Assembly (NCBI RefSeq): GCF_001440405.1
Contig: NZ_LLXX01000059.1
Coordinates: forward strand, 274 to 46,477
DNA length: 46,204 nt
Origin: Bradyrhizobium valentinum
GTDB lineage: Bacteria > Pseudomonadota > Alphaproteobacteria > Rhizobiales > Xanthobacteraceae
Direction: 5' to 3'
Shown: in pieces, positions 1 through 8,674 of the stretch
Layout: each line of letters starts with the position of its first letter
Position numbering within the stretch: the stretch's first letter is position 1
The notes under the pieces: generated by a model
Databases searched by the model: none
Seen by the model: the letters and a program-made list of their open reading frames with translations, nothing else
Told to the model about the DNA's origin: nothing
Made by a program: the position numbers and the translations under genes

Positions 1-238
1 CAGCGCTCTGGCAACTCGATGAAAGGCTCGACATGTTCTTCTGCAGGCATTGCAGCGACGCCTCGGTGCCCGGCGGCACGCTGGAGCAATGCGCCATGTA
101 ATCGGAACGACATTGGGACTTGATCGCGTCGCGTTGCGCCTGGCTAGGTGCCTGCGCAAGCGCGGGTGCTGCGGTTGCGAATATCGCGGCCGCCAATAGC
201 GGGCCTAGCTTTCTCGCCCGCATCAACGTGTTGATCAT
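1..238 (-). CDS. Cys-rich repeat secreted protein, C-terminus missing
   Basis: Reading leftwards from an ATG at 238, the frame stays open to the window edge, so only about 79 N-terminal residues are present. Residues 1-28 form a signal peptide ending in ALAQA. The mature part has spaced cysteines (CRSDYMAHCSSV, then SLQCLQKNM and SSSCQ). This matches the Cys-rich (GLG1/FGFR-type) repeat found in small periplasmic proteins of Bradyrhizobium relatives. Function is unknown. I infer export to the periplasm with disulfide bonding. An internal ATG five codons in is an alternative start. Confidence 0.75.
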   Translation of the reverse strand, partial: MINTLMRARKLGPLLAAAIFATAAPALAQAPSQAQRDAIKSQCRSDYMAHCSSVPPGTEASLQCLQKNMSSLSSSCQSA

Positions 239-439
239 TGAATAAATCCTTTGTCGTCGCCGGAAGCCCCCGCTTCGACCGAAGTGAATTCTCGAATGCG
301 CCTTTAGGAAAAAATCGGGCTGCATCATTTTCGCTTTCCGGTTCCGCTGCAAGCGGATTGTTGCTATTTTCATGGGGTGGCGGAAAGCCAGTTTTTGAAT
401 AAAGCCTTTTCCAGAACAAAACCTATTGGGGCACTAAAA

Positions 440-1642
440 ATGAAGGCTTCGCGTTCGCCTGCACGCTTGAGATCATACGGCATCGCCGGACAAAGGGGCG
501 CCGCGGCCTGCCGTGCAGGTTTCGCGATTGCGGCGATGGGCATCTTAAGTGCCTGCGAACAAAATACTTTTGTCCCGCCGCCGCCGCCGAAGGTCGATGT
601 CGCGGTGCCGGTGCAACGGCCTTTCACGCGCTATCTGGAAGCGACCGGCAATACCGCAGCGATCAAGAATGTCGATCTGGTTGCGCGCGTGCAGGGCTTT
701 CTGCAATCGATCAACTACACGGACGGCGCCTACGTGAAGGAAGGCACGTCCCTGTTCACGATCGAGCCGGACACCTACAAGCTGAAGCTCGAGCAGGCGC
801 AGGCCGCGGAAACCGGCGCGCAGGCAACGGTGAGGCAGGCCGAGGCGGACTTCAAGCGCCAGCAGGAATTGGTGCAGCGGCAGGCCGTTTCCCAGGCCAC
901 GCTGGATACCTCAACCTCGACGCGCGACAACGCGCAAGCGAACCTGCTTCAGGCCCAGGTCAATACCAAGATCGCGGCGGTCAATTACGGTTATACCAAT
1001 GTGACCGCGCCGTTCGACGGTGTCGTCAGCGCGCATCTCGTCGCTGTCGGCGAACTCGTCGGCGTCTCGTCGCCGACGCAGCTCGCCACCATTGTGGCGC
1101 TCGATCCCATCTGGGTGAATTTCAACGTCAACGAACAGGACGTGCTGCGGATACGTACGGAGGCCCGCCGGCGCGGGATGACGGCGGACGACCTCAGGCA
1201 ATTGCCGATCGAAGTCGGGTTGCAGACCGAGACCGGCTATCCGCACAAGGGCAGGCTCGACTATGCCGCGGTGACGCTCAACCAGTCGACCGGCACGCTC
1301 CCGGTGCGTGGCGTGCTGCCCAATTCCGACCGCGCGTTGCTGCCGGGGTTCTTTGTCCGCGTCCGCGTCCCGATTGATCAAGAGCAGAATGGGCTGTTCG
1401 TACCGGATGTTGCGCTGGGGAGCGATCAGGCCGGACGCTACCTGCTGGTGGTGAACGGCGAAAATATCGTCGAGCAGCGCAAGGTGCGGGTCGGGCCGCT
1501 GGAAGGCGAGCTGCGTGTCATCGAAGAAGGCCTGAAGGCCGACGACCGCGTCGTCACCGCCGGGCTGTTGCGCGCGATTCCCGGCCAGAGGGTCGATCCG
1601 CAACTGAAAAAGATCGAAGCACAGCCAATAGCGGCCAAGTAG
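440..1642 (+). CDS. RND efflux periplasmic adaptor (MexA/AcrA type), lipoprotein
   Basis: A 400-residue membrane-fusion protein that would bridge the RND pump encoded 10 bp downstream to an outer-membrane channel. From the ATG at 440 the N-terminus is a basic, hydrophobic signal with lipobox LSAC, giving a lipidated Cys39 and inner-membrane anchoring. A proline run (VPPPPPK) follows, then a barrel-sandwich segment (VQGFLQSINYTDGAYVKEG), an Ala/Gln-rich coiled-coil hairpin around residues 110-180, the returning lipoyl half (YTNVTAPFDGVVSAHLVAVGELV) and a C-terminal beta-barrel. A GTG at 377 in the same frame would add 21 residues before the signal, so I prefer 440. No outer-membrane factor or regulator gene is visible beside it. 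Confidence 0.9.
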   Translation: MKASRSPARLRSYGIAGQRGAAACRAGFAIAAMGILSACEQNTFVPPPPPKVDVAVPVQRPFTRYLEATGNTAAIKNVDLVARVQGFLQSINYTDGAYVKEGTSLFTIEPDTYKLKLEQAQAAETGAQATVRQAEADFKRQQELVQRQAVSQATLDTSTSTRDNAQANLLQAQVNTKIAAVNYGYTNVTAPFDGVVSAHLVAVGELVGVSSPTQLATIVALDPIWVNFNVNEQDVLRIRTEARRRGMTADDLRQLPIEVGLQTETGYPHKGRLDYAAVTLNQSTGTLPVRGVLPNSDRALLPGFFVRVRVPIDQEQNGLFVPDVALGSDQAGRYLLVVNGENIVEQRKVRVGPLEGELRVIEEGLKADDRVVTAGLLRAIPGQRVDPQLKKIEAQPIAAK

Positions 1643-1652
1643 GAGCCGGGCC

Positions 1653-4600
1653 ATGATTTCGAAGTTTTTCATCGAGCGGCCCGTTCTTTCCAACGTCATC
1701 GCGATCCTGATGATCCTGATCGGCGGCGTGTGTTTGTTCCGGCTGGCCGTCGCGCAGTATCCTGAGGTCGTGCCGCCGACGGTGCAGGTCACCACCCGCT
1801 ATCCCGGCGCCAGCGCGAAAACCGTGATCGATACGGTGGCGCTGCCGATCGAGCAGCAGGTCAACGGCGTCGAGGATATGCTCTATATGCAGTCCTACAG
1901 CGGCGCCGACGGCACCTATACGCTGACGGTTACGTTCAAGATCGGCACTGACCTCAACTTCGCGCAAGTGCTGGTGCAGAACCGGGTGTCGAGCGCGCTG
2001 GCGCAGCTGCCGCAGTCGGTGCAGAACCAGGGCGTCACCGTGCAGAAGAGATCGACGGCGATCCTGCTGTTCGTGACGCTGACGTCGCCGAACGCGACCT
2101 ATGACAGCCTGTTCCTGAGCAACTACGCCACCATCAACATTCGCGATGAGCTGTCGCGTCTGCCCGGCGTCGGCAACGTCACCGTGTTCGGGGCCGGCCA
2201 GTACTCGATGCGGGTCTGGCTCGATCCGAACAAGCTGTATGCGCGCGGGCTGATGCCGCAGGATGTCATTTCGGCGATCCAGCAGCAGAGCCAGCAGGTC
2301 ACCGCGGGCCAGGTCGGGGCACCGCCGGCGCCTGCAGGGCAGGCGTTCCAGTACACCCTGAACGTCAGCGGCAGGCTCGCTGACACCAGCGAGTTCGAGA
2401 ATGTGATCGTCAAGACCGGCACCAGCGGCGACGTCACGCGCGTGCGCGATGTCGGCTGGGTGGAACTCGGCGCTCAGACCTATAGCCAGGCGTTCTCGCT
2501 CAACAACAAGCCGGCCACCGGCATAGGCGTATTCCAGTCGCCGGGAGCCAACGCGCTGGAGGTCGAGCAGGCGGTTCAGAAAAAAATGGCGGAGCTGGCG
2601 AAGGGATTTCCGCAGGACATCAAGTACGACACGCCGTTCAACACCACCAAATTCGTCTCCGAATCGATCAATGAGGTCTACAAGACGCTGATCGAGGCGG
2701 GTTTGCTCGTCCTCGTCGTGATCCTGATCTTCCTGCAGGACTGGCGCGCGATGCTGGTGCCCGCGACCACGGTGCCGGTGACGATCATCGGCGCCTTTGC
2801 TGCGATGGCGGCGCTCGGCTTCACCATCAATATCTCGACCTTGTTTGCGATCGTGCTCGCGATCGGCATCGTGGTTGATGACGCCATCGTCGTGGTCGAA
2901 GGCGCCGCGCATAATATCGAGAAGGGCATGTCCGGCCATGACGCCGCGATCAGCGCGATGGACGCGCTGTTTGCGCCGATCATCGGCATCACGCTGGTGC
3001 TGATCTCGGTGTTCCTGCCCTCGGCGTTTCTGCCGGGATTGACCGGGCAGATGTATGCGCAGTTCGCGCTGGTCATTGCCGCAACCGCGCTGCTCAGCGC
3101 CATCAACGCGGCGACGCTGAAGCCGACGCAGTGCGCGTTGTGGCTGCGCCGTCCCGTGCCGCCGGAACAGCGCAACTTCTTCTACCGCGGCTTCAATGCG
3201 GTCTATAACCGCGTCGAGGCCGCCTATGGCCGGTTGATCGGCCGCCTGGTCGCGCACAGCAACGTTTCGGTGATCTGCGCGCTGATCTTGATCGCGATCG
3301 GCGGTTATGGCCTGTCGCGGGTGCCGACCGGCTTCATCCCGATCGAGGATCAGGGCTATCTCTTGGTCGCCGTACAACTCCCCGACGGCGCGTCGCTGGA
3401 TCGAACCCAGCGCGTGCTCACGCGGGTCAGCGAGATTACCGGCAAGGCGGCGGGCGTCGAGCAGGTGATCAGCATTGCCGGCATCTCCGCGCTCGACAAT
3501 TCTTCCAGCCTCGCCAATGCCGGCGTGGCCTATCTGATCCTGAAGGAGTGGAGCGTGCGCGGCGAGGGCGAGGATTTACGATCGCTGTTCGTCGGATTGA
3601 ACGAAAAACTGTCAGTGATCGAGGAAGCGCGGATCCTGGTAGTCCCGCCGCCGCCGATCCAGGGCATCGGCAACGCCGCCGGCTTTGCGATGCAGGTGCA
3701 GCTCCGGGACGGCAATTCCGATTTCAGCAAGCTGCAGGCTATTACCGGCGCGATCGTTGCCAATGCGTCATCACAGAGCGCGCTGCAGCGGGTGAGTTCG
3801 CCGTTCCGCTCGATGGTGCCGCAGTTCGACATCGAGGTGGATCGAATCAAGACCCAGACGCTGCATGTCACGACCGACCAGATCTTCTCGACGCTGTCGT
3901 CCTACATGGGTTCGACCTTCGTCAACCAGTTCAACAAGTTCGGTCGTACCTTCCAGGTCTATGCGCAGGCGGACGCGCAATTCCGCCTGACGCCGCGTGA
4001 CATACAGAACATGATGGTGCGTAACAGCAATGGCGACATGATCCCGCTCGGCACCGTGGCAAAGATCACGCCGGCGGTCGGTCCGTCGCTGATCAGCCTG
4101 TACAATCTGTATCCTTCCGCAACCATCATCGGCCTGCCGGCGACGGGTTACAGCTCAGGTCAGTCGATGAATCTGATGGAGCAGATTGCCGCGAAGACCA
4201 TGCCGCCCGGCACGGGCTTCGAGTGGACGGCGATGTCGTACCAGGAGAAGGTCGTCGGCGGCCAGATCTACTGGGCGTTCGGCCTGGCCCTGCTGCTGGT
4301 CTACCTCGTGCTGGCCGGACAATATGAAAGCTGGTACGCGCCGATCTCAGTGATTCTCGCGGTGCCGCTGTCATTGCTCGGCCCGATGATCGTGCTGGCG
4401 GGCTTAAGGATCGAGAACAACCTCTATACCCAGATCGGCATCATCCTGTTGATCGCGCTGTCGGCCAAGAACGCCATCCTGATCGTCGAAGTGGCGTTGG
4501 AATTGCACGTGCGCGACCGCAAGCCGCTATTGGAATCCGCCGTCGAGGCGGCGCGAGCCCGGTTCCGGCCGATTCTGATGACGTCGTTTGCGTTCATCTT

Positions 4601-4820
4601 CGGCATGATCCCGCTGGTGCTTGCGACCGGTGCCGGCGCCAACGCCCGGAAGTCGATCGGCATCACGGCGGCCTCCGGCATGCTGGCCTCGACGTGTCTC
4701 GCGGTGCTGTTCGTGCCGACCTTCTTTGTCGTGATCCAGCGGTTCGAGAACTGGCTGAAGGAGCGGAAGGCGAAGAAGGCAGGGGTGCAGGCGGCGCCGC
4801 AAGCGCCGGCGGCGCATTAG
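1653..4820 (+). CDS. RND multidrug efflux permease, HAE1 family (AcrB/MexB type)
   Basis: A 1055-residue inner-membrane proton/drug antiporter, the normal full length for the family. The N-terminus (MISKFFIERPVLSNVIAI) is the usual first membrane helix, followed by a large periplasmic porter domain, the TM2-6 block, a second porter domain and the TM8-12 block. The proton-relay residues are intact: adjacent aspartates at about 409-410 in GIVVDDAIVVVEG (TM4) and a lysine at about 939 in ALSAKNAILIVE (TM10). The gene starts 10 bp after the adaptor, so the two are surely co-transcribed. The tail is Ala/Pro-rich (QAAPQAPAAH). The substrate cannot be told from sequence alone. Confidence 0.95.
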   Translation: MISKFFIERPVLSNVIAILMILIGGVCLFRLAVAQYPEVVPPTVQVTTRYPGASAKTVIDTVALPIEQQVNGVEDMLYMQSYSGADGTYTLTVTFKIGTDLNFAQVLVQNRVSSALAQLPQSVQNQGVTVQKRSTAILLFVTLTSPNATYDSLFLSNYATINIRDELSRLPGVGNVTVFGAGQYSMRVWLDPNKLYARGLMPQDVISAIQQQSQQVTAGQVGAPPAPAGQAFQYTLNVSGRLADTSEFENVIVKTGTSGDVTRVRDVGWVELGAQTYSQAFSLNNKPATGIGVFQSPGANALEVEQAVQKKMAELAKGFPQDIKYDTPFNTTKFVSESINEVYKTLIEAGLLVLVVILIFLQDWRAMLVPATTVPVTIIGAFAAMAALGFTINISTLFAIVLAIGIVVDDAIVVVEGAAHNIEKGMSGHDAAISAMDALFAPIIGITLVLISVFLPSAFLPGLTGQMYAQFALVIAATALLSAINAATLKPTQCALWLRRPVPPEQRNFFYRGFNAVYNRVEAAYGRLIGRLVAHSNVSVICALILIAIGGYGLSRVPTGFIPIEDQGYLLVAVQLPDGASLDRTQRVLTRVSEITGKAAGVEQVISIAGISALDNSSSLANAGVAYLILKEWSVRGEGEDLRSLFVGLNEKLSVIEEARILVVPPPPIQGIGNAAGFAMQVQLRDGNSDFSKLQAITGAIVANASSQSALQRVSSPFRSMVPQFDIEVDRIKTQTLHVTTDQIFSTLSSYMGSTFVNQFNKFGRTFQVYAQADAQFRLTPRDIQNMMVRNSNGDMIPLGTVAKITPAVGPSLISLYNLYPSATIIGLPATGYSSGQSMNLMEQIAAKTMPPGTGFEWTAMSYQEKVVGGQIYWAFGLALLLVYLVLAGQYESWYAPISVILAVPLSLLGPMIVLAGLRIENNLYTQIGIILLIALSAKNAILIVEVALELHVRDRKPLLESAVEAARARFRPILMTSFAFIFGMIPLVLATGAGANARKSIGITAASGMLASTCLAVLFVPTFFVVIQRFENWLKERKAKKAGVQAAPQAPAAH

Positions 4821-4832
4821 GCAACAATTTAT

Positions 4833-4967
4833 CCGTCGTCCCTGCGAACGCAGGGACCCATAACCGCAGGTTTTCATGGTTATGGCGAGCTGGAGCTCCA
4901 GCTCGTCGCCAAACTCGATGCGGTGGCTATGGGTCCCGGCTCGCGCTTCGCTTGGCCGGGACGACGG
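4833..4967. repeat. Composite palindromic intergenic repeat, diverged copy
   Basis: Two hairpins face each other downstream of the RND pump. The left one is a perfect 9-2-9 palindrome at 4838-4857 (GTCCCTGCG, AA, CGCAGGGAC). The right one has arms GTCCCGGC at 4933-4940 and GCCGGGAC at 4955-4962. The outer ends also pair: CCGTCGTCCC at 4833 with GGGACGACGG ending at 4967. This is the same design as the element at 11548-11670, so it is a dispersed repeat and not gene-specific. It sits between a rightward and a leftward gene, where it could also serve as a two-way terminator. Confidence 0.8.
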
Positions 4968-4979
4968 CTGATAGAGAGT

Positions 4980-5981
4980 CTACACCCTCACCATCCGCTT
5001 GCCGCGGTTTTCGCCGGCGAGCAGGCCGATCAGCGCTTTCGGCGTGTTCTCGATCCCATCGATCACGTCTTCCTGCACCTTCAATTTGCCTGACGCGACC
5101 CAGGACTGCAGGTCGGCGAGCGCCTGACCGCTCTGGTCCATGTAGTCCATCACGATGAAGCCCTGCATGATGAGGCGTTTCACCACGATCAGGCCGGGCA
5201 CGCCGCGCGGGCCGTGGGCGGACGGCACGCCGTCATATTGGGAGATCGCGCCGCAGCAAGCGATGCGGCCGCGGTTGTTCATCAGCGAAAGGCAGGCCTC
5301 GAGAATGTCGCCGCCGACATTGTCGAAATAGACGTCGATGCCCTTGGGAGCTGCGGCGCGCAGCGCCTTGAAGGTGGCGCCGTCCTTGTAATCGACCGCG
5401 GCGTCGAAGCCGAGTTCGGAAGTGAGCCATTGGCACTTGTCCTTGCCGCCGGCGATGCCGATAACGTTGCAGTCCTTGATCTTCGCTATCTGCCCGACGA
5501 TCGATCCGACCGAACCGGCGGCTGCCGACACAACGACAGTCTCGCCTTCCTTCGGCTTGCCGACGTGCAGGAGACCGAAATAGGCGGTGAGGCCGGCGAT
5601 GCCGTAGACGCTGAGCAGATGCGTTATCGGTTCCATCCTTGGCATCTTCGTGAGATGTTTTGCTGGTACGGCGGCGTAGTCCTGCCAGCCGGTGTCGCCG
5701 AACACGATATCTCCAGGGGCAAGTCCAGGCGCCTTCGAGGAAACGACCTCAGCAATGCTGCCGCCCGCCATCACCGTGTTGGCCTCCACCGCAGCGCGAT
5801 AGGTGGCGCCGTGCATCCACGCCCGGTTGGCGGCGTCAAGCGAGATATAGCGTGTCCGCACCAGCGCCTCGCCGTCCTTCGGCGCGGGCACGGTACCCTG
5901 GACCAGGTTGAAATGCTCAAGGCCGAGCTTGCCGCTCGGCTTCTCGACCAGCAGGATCTGACGATTGACGGTGTCACTCAT
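4980..5981 (-). CDS. NADP-dependent oxidoreductase, CurA/prostaglandin-reductase type (MDR superfamily)
   Basis: A 333-residue zinc-independent medium-chain reductase that would reduce the C=C bond of alpha,beta-unsaturated carbonyl compounds using NADPH in the cytosol. Visible features are the N-terminal family signature (NRQILLVEKPSGKLGLEHFNL region), the Rossmann loop with SAAAGSVGSIVGQIAK, VDYKD for the nucleotide 2'-side, and the YFDNVGGDILE motif. The ATG at 5981 follows a GGGGAGAGAG ribosome-binding site. The open frame continues upstream but lacks family-like sequence. It lies alone, convergent with the RND operon. The endogenous substrate is unknown. Confidence 0.88.
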   Translation of the reverse strand: MSDTVNRQILLVEKPSGKLGLEHFNLVQGTVPAPKDGEALVRTRYISLDAANRAWMHGATYRAAVEANTVMAGGSIAEVVSSKAPGLAPGDIVFGDTGWQDYAAVPAKHLTKMPRMEPITHLLSVYGIAGLTAYFGLLHVGKPKEGETVVVSAAAGSVGSIVGQIAKIKDCNVIGIAGGKDKCQWLTSELGFDAAVDYKDGATFKALRAAAPKGIDVYFDNVGGDILEACLSLMNNRGRIACCGAISQYDGVPSAHGPRGVPGLIVVKRLIMQGFIVMDYMDQSGQALADLQSWVASGKLKVQEDVIDGIENTPKALIGLLAGENRGKRMVRV

Positions 5982-6069
5982 GATGCTCTCTCCCCTCGGT
6001 GTCGTTATATTCTGGCGTTTCCCGGATGAAACCGGCCGCGCATCCGACTGCGGGGATTGTGCGCCACGT

Positions 6070-7386
6070 TCAGAAAAACTCCAAATCCTCGGCGCGGCCG
6101 CCCTTGACGACGGTCGCGTATTCGACCGCCAGGAATAATCCGCCGGCCACATATACGCTTCGCTTTTGGCGCCGAGCCATCTCCTGCGAGAGCCGCGCCG
6201 CGTCTGCGACCGTCGCGGCGACATGAATGTTCGCCTTGGGATTGCCGAGCCGCGCCGCGGCAGCGATGGCTTGCGCGTCGGCTCCCTTGTGATGCGCTGC
6301 CGTACAAATGATCGTGTCAAAGGATGGCGCCAGCGCGCCGACGATTTCGTCGGCCCTTTTGTCGCGCGACGCGCCGGTGACGAGAATCCAGCCGTCGCGG
6401 CCATGAGTCGACATGAGGCTTGCGAGCGATTGCCGGATGCCATCAGGCGTGTGGCCGACATCGATCACGGTGAGCGGGTCTTGCCGGATGGTTTCGAGGC
6501 GGCCGGGCCAGCGCGCCTCGCGCAGTCCGGCGCGTATCGCGGCTTCGATCCGGTCGGGAGCCTTGCGCGGCTGCTCGCGCTGCAGCCAGAGCAGAAACAG
6601 GGTGACCGCAATGGCTGCATTGTTGAATTGAAACGCGCCAGGCAGGCTCACCTCAAGGCGGCGATAATCATGATATCCGAACTGGAAATCAAAATACTGA
6701 TCTGAGGCCGCCACAGTCTCGTTGTCGATCCCGATCTCGTCGCGGACAAACAGCGAGGTGCGGCCCGCGCCGCGATTGTGTTCGACGAGATGCGGCCGCA
6801 GGCCTCGGCAGTTCTCGCCATAGACGATCGCGCCGCCGGCGACGCAGGCATCGCTCTTGTCGGAGGCGATCAATTCGAGCGAACTTCCGAGCAGTTCGAC
6901 ATGCTCGTAGTCAACAGAGGTGACGCAGGTCTCGCGCGCGCCGATCAGACGCACCGGATCGTAGCGGCCGCCGATGCCTGCCTCGAACACGACGAAGTCG
7001 CACTCGCTTTCCTGGAAATGCAAACAGGCAAGCGCGAACAGTGCTTCGAAAGCGCCGAACTTCTCGTCCACACGCTTCGAGACGGTGGCGACAGCGGCTT
7101 CGACCCGCCGCTTCAGGCGCACGAGTGCGTCGTCGCCGATCTCGACGCTATCGATCTGAATCCGTTCGTTGAAGCGAAAGAGATGCGGCGACGTGAACAG
7201 ACCGGTGCGCAGGCCGTAGGCGCGGCCGATAGCGGCGCACATCGCCGCCGTGCTGCCCTTGCCGTTCGAGCCGGTTACCACCACCGCGTTGCGCTGCAGC
7301 CGCGCGCGATCGATGGAAAGATGCTCGAGCAGCTCGGCCATGCGTGCGAGGCAGACGCCGTCGCCGTATTTCGGCAGGTCGAACAC
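6070..7386 (-). CDS. Mur ligase family protein, FolC-like (folylpolyglutamate/cyanophycin-type ligase)
   Basis: A 438-residue ATP-dependent amide ligase of the Mur superfamily. The P-loop is VVTGSNGKGSTAAMC, close to FolC but with TGSNGKGS instead of the usual AGTNGKGS. It is followed by TGLFTSPHLFRFNERI (the folate-ligase-like SPHL segment), VVFEAGIGGRYDPV, VTSVDYEHVELLG and a C-terminal domain with VIDVGHTPDGI and the TGASRDKR loop. GTG start at 7386; the upstream ATP-grasp gene ends in TAG overlapping it by one base, so translation is coupled. Automatic annotation would probably call it FolC. The pairing with a CphA-like ATP-grasp gene suggests it adds amino acids to some other acceptor, which is inference. 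Confidence 0.82.
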   Translation of the reverse strand: MFDLPKYGDGVCLARMAELLEHLSIDRARLQRNAVVVTGSNGKGSTAAMCAAIGRAYGLRTGLFTSPHLFRFNERIQIDSVEIGDDALVRLKRRVEAAVATVSKRVDEKFGAFEALFALACLHFQESECDFVVFEAGIGGRYDPVRLIGARETCVTSVDYEHVELLGSSLELIASDKSDACVAGGAIVYGENCRGLRPHLVEHNRGAGRTSLFVRDEIGIDNETVAASDQYFDFQFGYHDYRRLEVSLPGAFQFNNAAIAVTLFLLWLQREQPRKAPDRIEAAIRAGLREARWPGRLETIRQDPLTVIDVGHTPDGIRQSLASLMSTHGRDGWILVTGASRDKRADEIVGALAPSFDTIICTAAHHKGADAQAIAAAARLGNPKANIHVAATVADAARLSQEMARRQKRSVYVAGGLFLAVEYATVVKGGRAEDLEFF

Positions 7387-8384
7387 TACAGCAGTCCCAT
7401 GGCGGAGAAGGTGTGATGCCAGATCTTCAGGATCAGGTCGCCGCGACTGGAATCTTCCAGCAGCCGGATCGCCGGGTTGGAATTGACCTCGATGATCTCG
7501 ATAGCATCTGGATTGCCGCCGATATCGACGAACATGTCGATGGCCGCAACGCGAAGCCCGATCGCGCGGGCGGCCTGCCGCGCCAGGGTGACGGCCTTTT
7601 CGGATGGCGCCGGCGCCAGCACCATCGTGCCGCCCGCGCTCAGATTCATGCGCCCGGGGATCTCGCGACGTTCGCCCTTTGCCGGGACAGTATCGAGCGA
7701 CGGATCCTGGTTCGGCAGCGAAGCAGGCGAGAGGCCGCGTGCGCGCAAGGCATCATTGTGGACGGTGAGCAATTCACGCATGGTGTGCACGCCGTCGCCC
7801 GATACGAATGGCGGATATTTTCGCGCGCAATAGAGCGCGTCATCGTCGAGCAGGAAAATGCGATACTCTGTTGCATCGACGATCGGCTGGATCAGGACGG
7901 CGTCGTAATACTTCATGACGTCATCGAGATACCGGACGAGCGCTGCTTCGCCGTGAACGGCCTGCGCGAAATCGCCGCGTGATCCCGTGAGCGGCTTGAC
8001 GAAGGCCGCGCCGCCCAATCTTCTGAAATAGTCGATGGCATCGCCGCGCTCATGTCCCGCCGGGCGATGCGCGCGGTGGCGGTCGTGCAGGAAGAAATAT
8101 TCGCCGCCGAGCGCGGGCACGCCGGCTTCTCGCAGAATTCTGCTTGCGAAGTGCTTGTCGGATGCCAGCGTGGCAGCGGTCGCGCTGTTCTGCGGATACC
8201 AGGAGCATCGGCCGGCGCCGAAATGAAGCAACCCGCCGCGCGAGGCAACGCTGAAGATCAACCCCGACCCGCCGTCGAGGTCGCGAAACGCCAGCCCGAA
8301 TTCGGCGCAGGAAAATTCGGCATAGACCGCCTGGTCCGGATAGAAGCCCGGTTTTCCCTTTCGAAACTCACTGGGGCTTCGCAT
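7386..8384 (-). CDS. ATP-grasp ligase, cyanophycin-synthetase-like
   Basis: A 332-residue ATP-grasp enzyme. An N-terminal region (about 1-75) precedes the fold, which starts near ATLASDKHFASRILREAGVPALGG. The lysine-bearing strand is AAFVKPLTGSRGDFA, and the ATP/Mg site is built from YRIFLLDDDALYCARKYPP, VSGDGVHTM, MNLSAGGTM and the terminal IDMFVDIGG...IEIIEVNSNPAI. The FVSGDGVHT and NLSAGG elements resemble the ATP-grasp half of cyanophycin synthetase and related peptide ligases. It would activate a carboxylate as acyl-phosphate and join it to an amine. It is the first gene of a two-gene unit with the Mur-type ligase. The start at 8384 has a moderate AAGAGA site upstream. The substrate is not identifiable. 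Confidence 0.82.
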   Translation of the reverse strand: MRSPSEFRKGKPGFYPDQAVYAEFSCAEFGLAFRDLDGGSGLIFSVASRGGLLHFGAGRCSWYPQNSATAATLASDKHFASRILREAGVPALGGEYFFLHDRHRAHRPAGHERGDAIDYFRRLGGAAFVKPLTGSRGDFAQAVHGEAALVRYLDDVMKYYDAVLIQPIVDATEYRIFLLDDDALYCARKYPPFVSGDGVHTMRELLTVHNDALRARGLSPASLPNQDPSLDTVPAKGERREIPGRMNLSAGGTMVLAPAPSEKAVTLARQAARAIGLRVAAIDMFVDIGGNPDAIEIIEVNSNPAIRLLEDSSRGDLILKIWHHTFSAMGLL

Positions 8385-8674
8385 GCGATCTCTTTTGAAA
8401 CGTTCTTAATTCGGCGTAGTCATTTATTGCCAGATCGGCGCCGAATTCAGCAAGTTAATTGCGTGAAGGTGGCGTTAACGAAGCCAATCGAACCTTTTTG
8501 CAAATTAAGCCGACTGCCATTCCGAGTTATCGATTGTGCTGCAGGTCATATTGACTATGTCTGTCCCGTGCGCAAATGAAGCGCCAAATTGCCAATGATT
8601 TCGCTGATTTTTGGCACTTCGAGGCCCGAAGACCGAAACGTTCTACATCGAGACGTCAGGAAAAACGAAAACCC

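Noticed and set aside
1554..3377. Long leftward open frame (over 600 codons) opposite the RND pump
   Set aside because: It is antisense to a complete, clearly recognisable RND gene. Its translation is Arg/Asp/His-rich low-complexity sequence typical of the reverse strand of high-GC genes.
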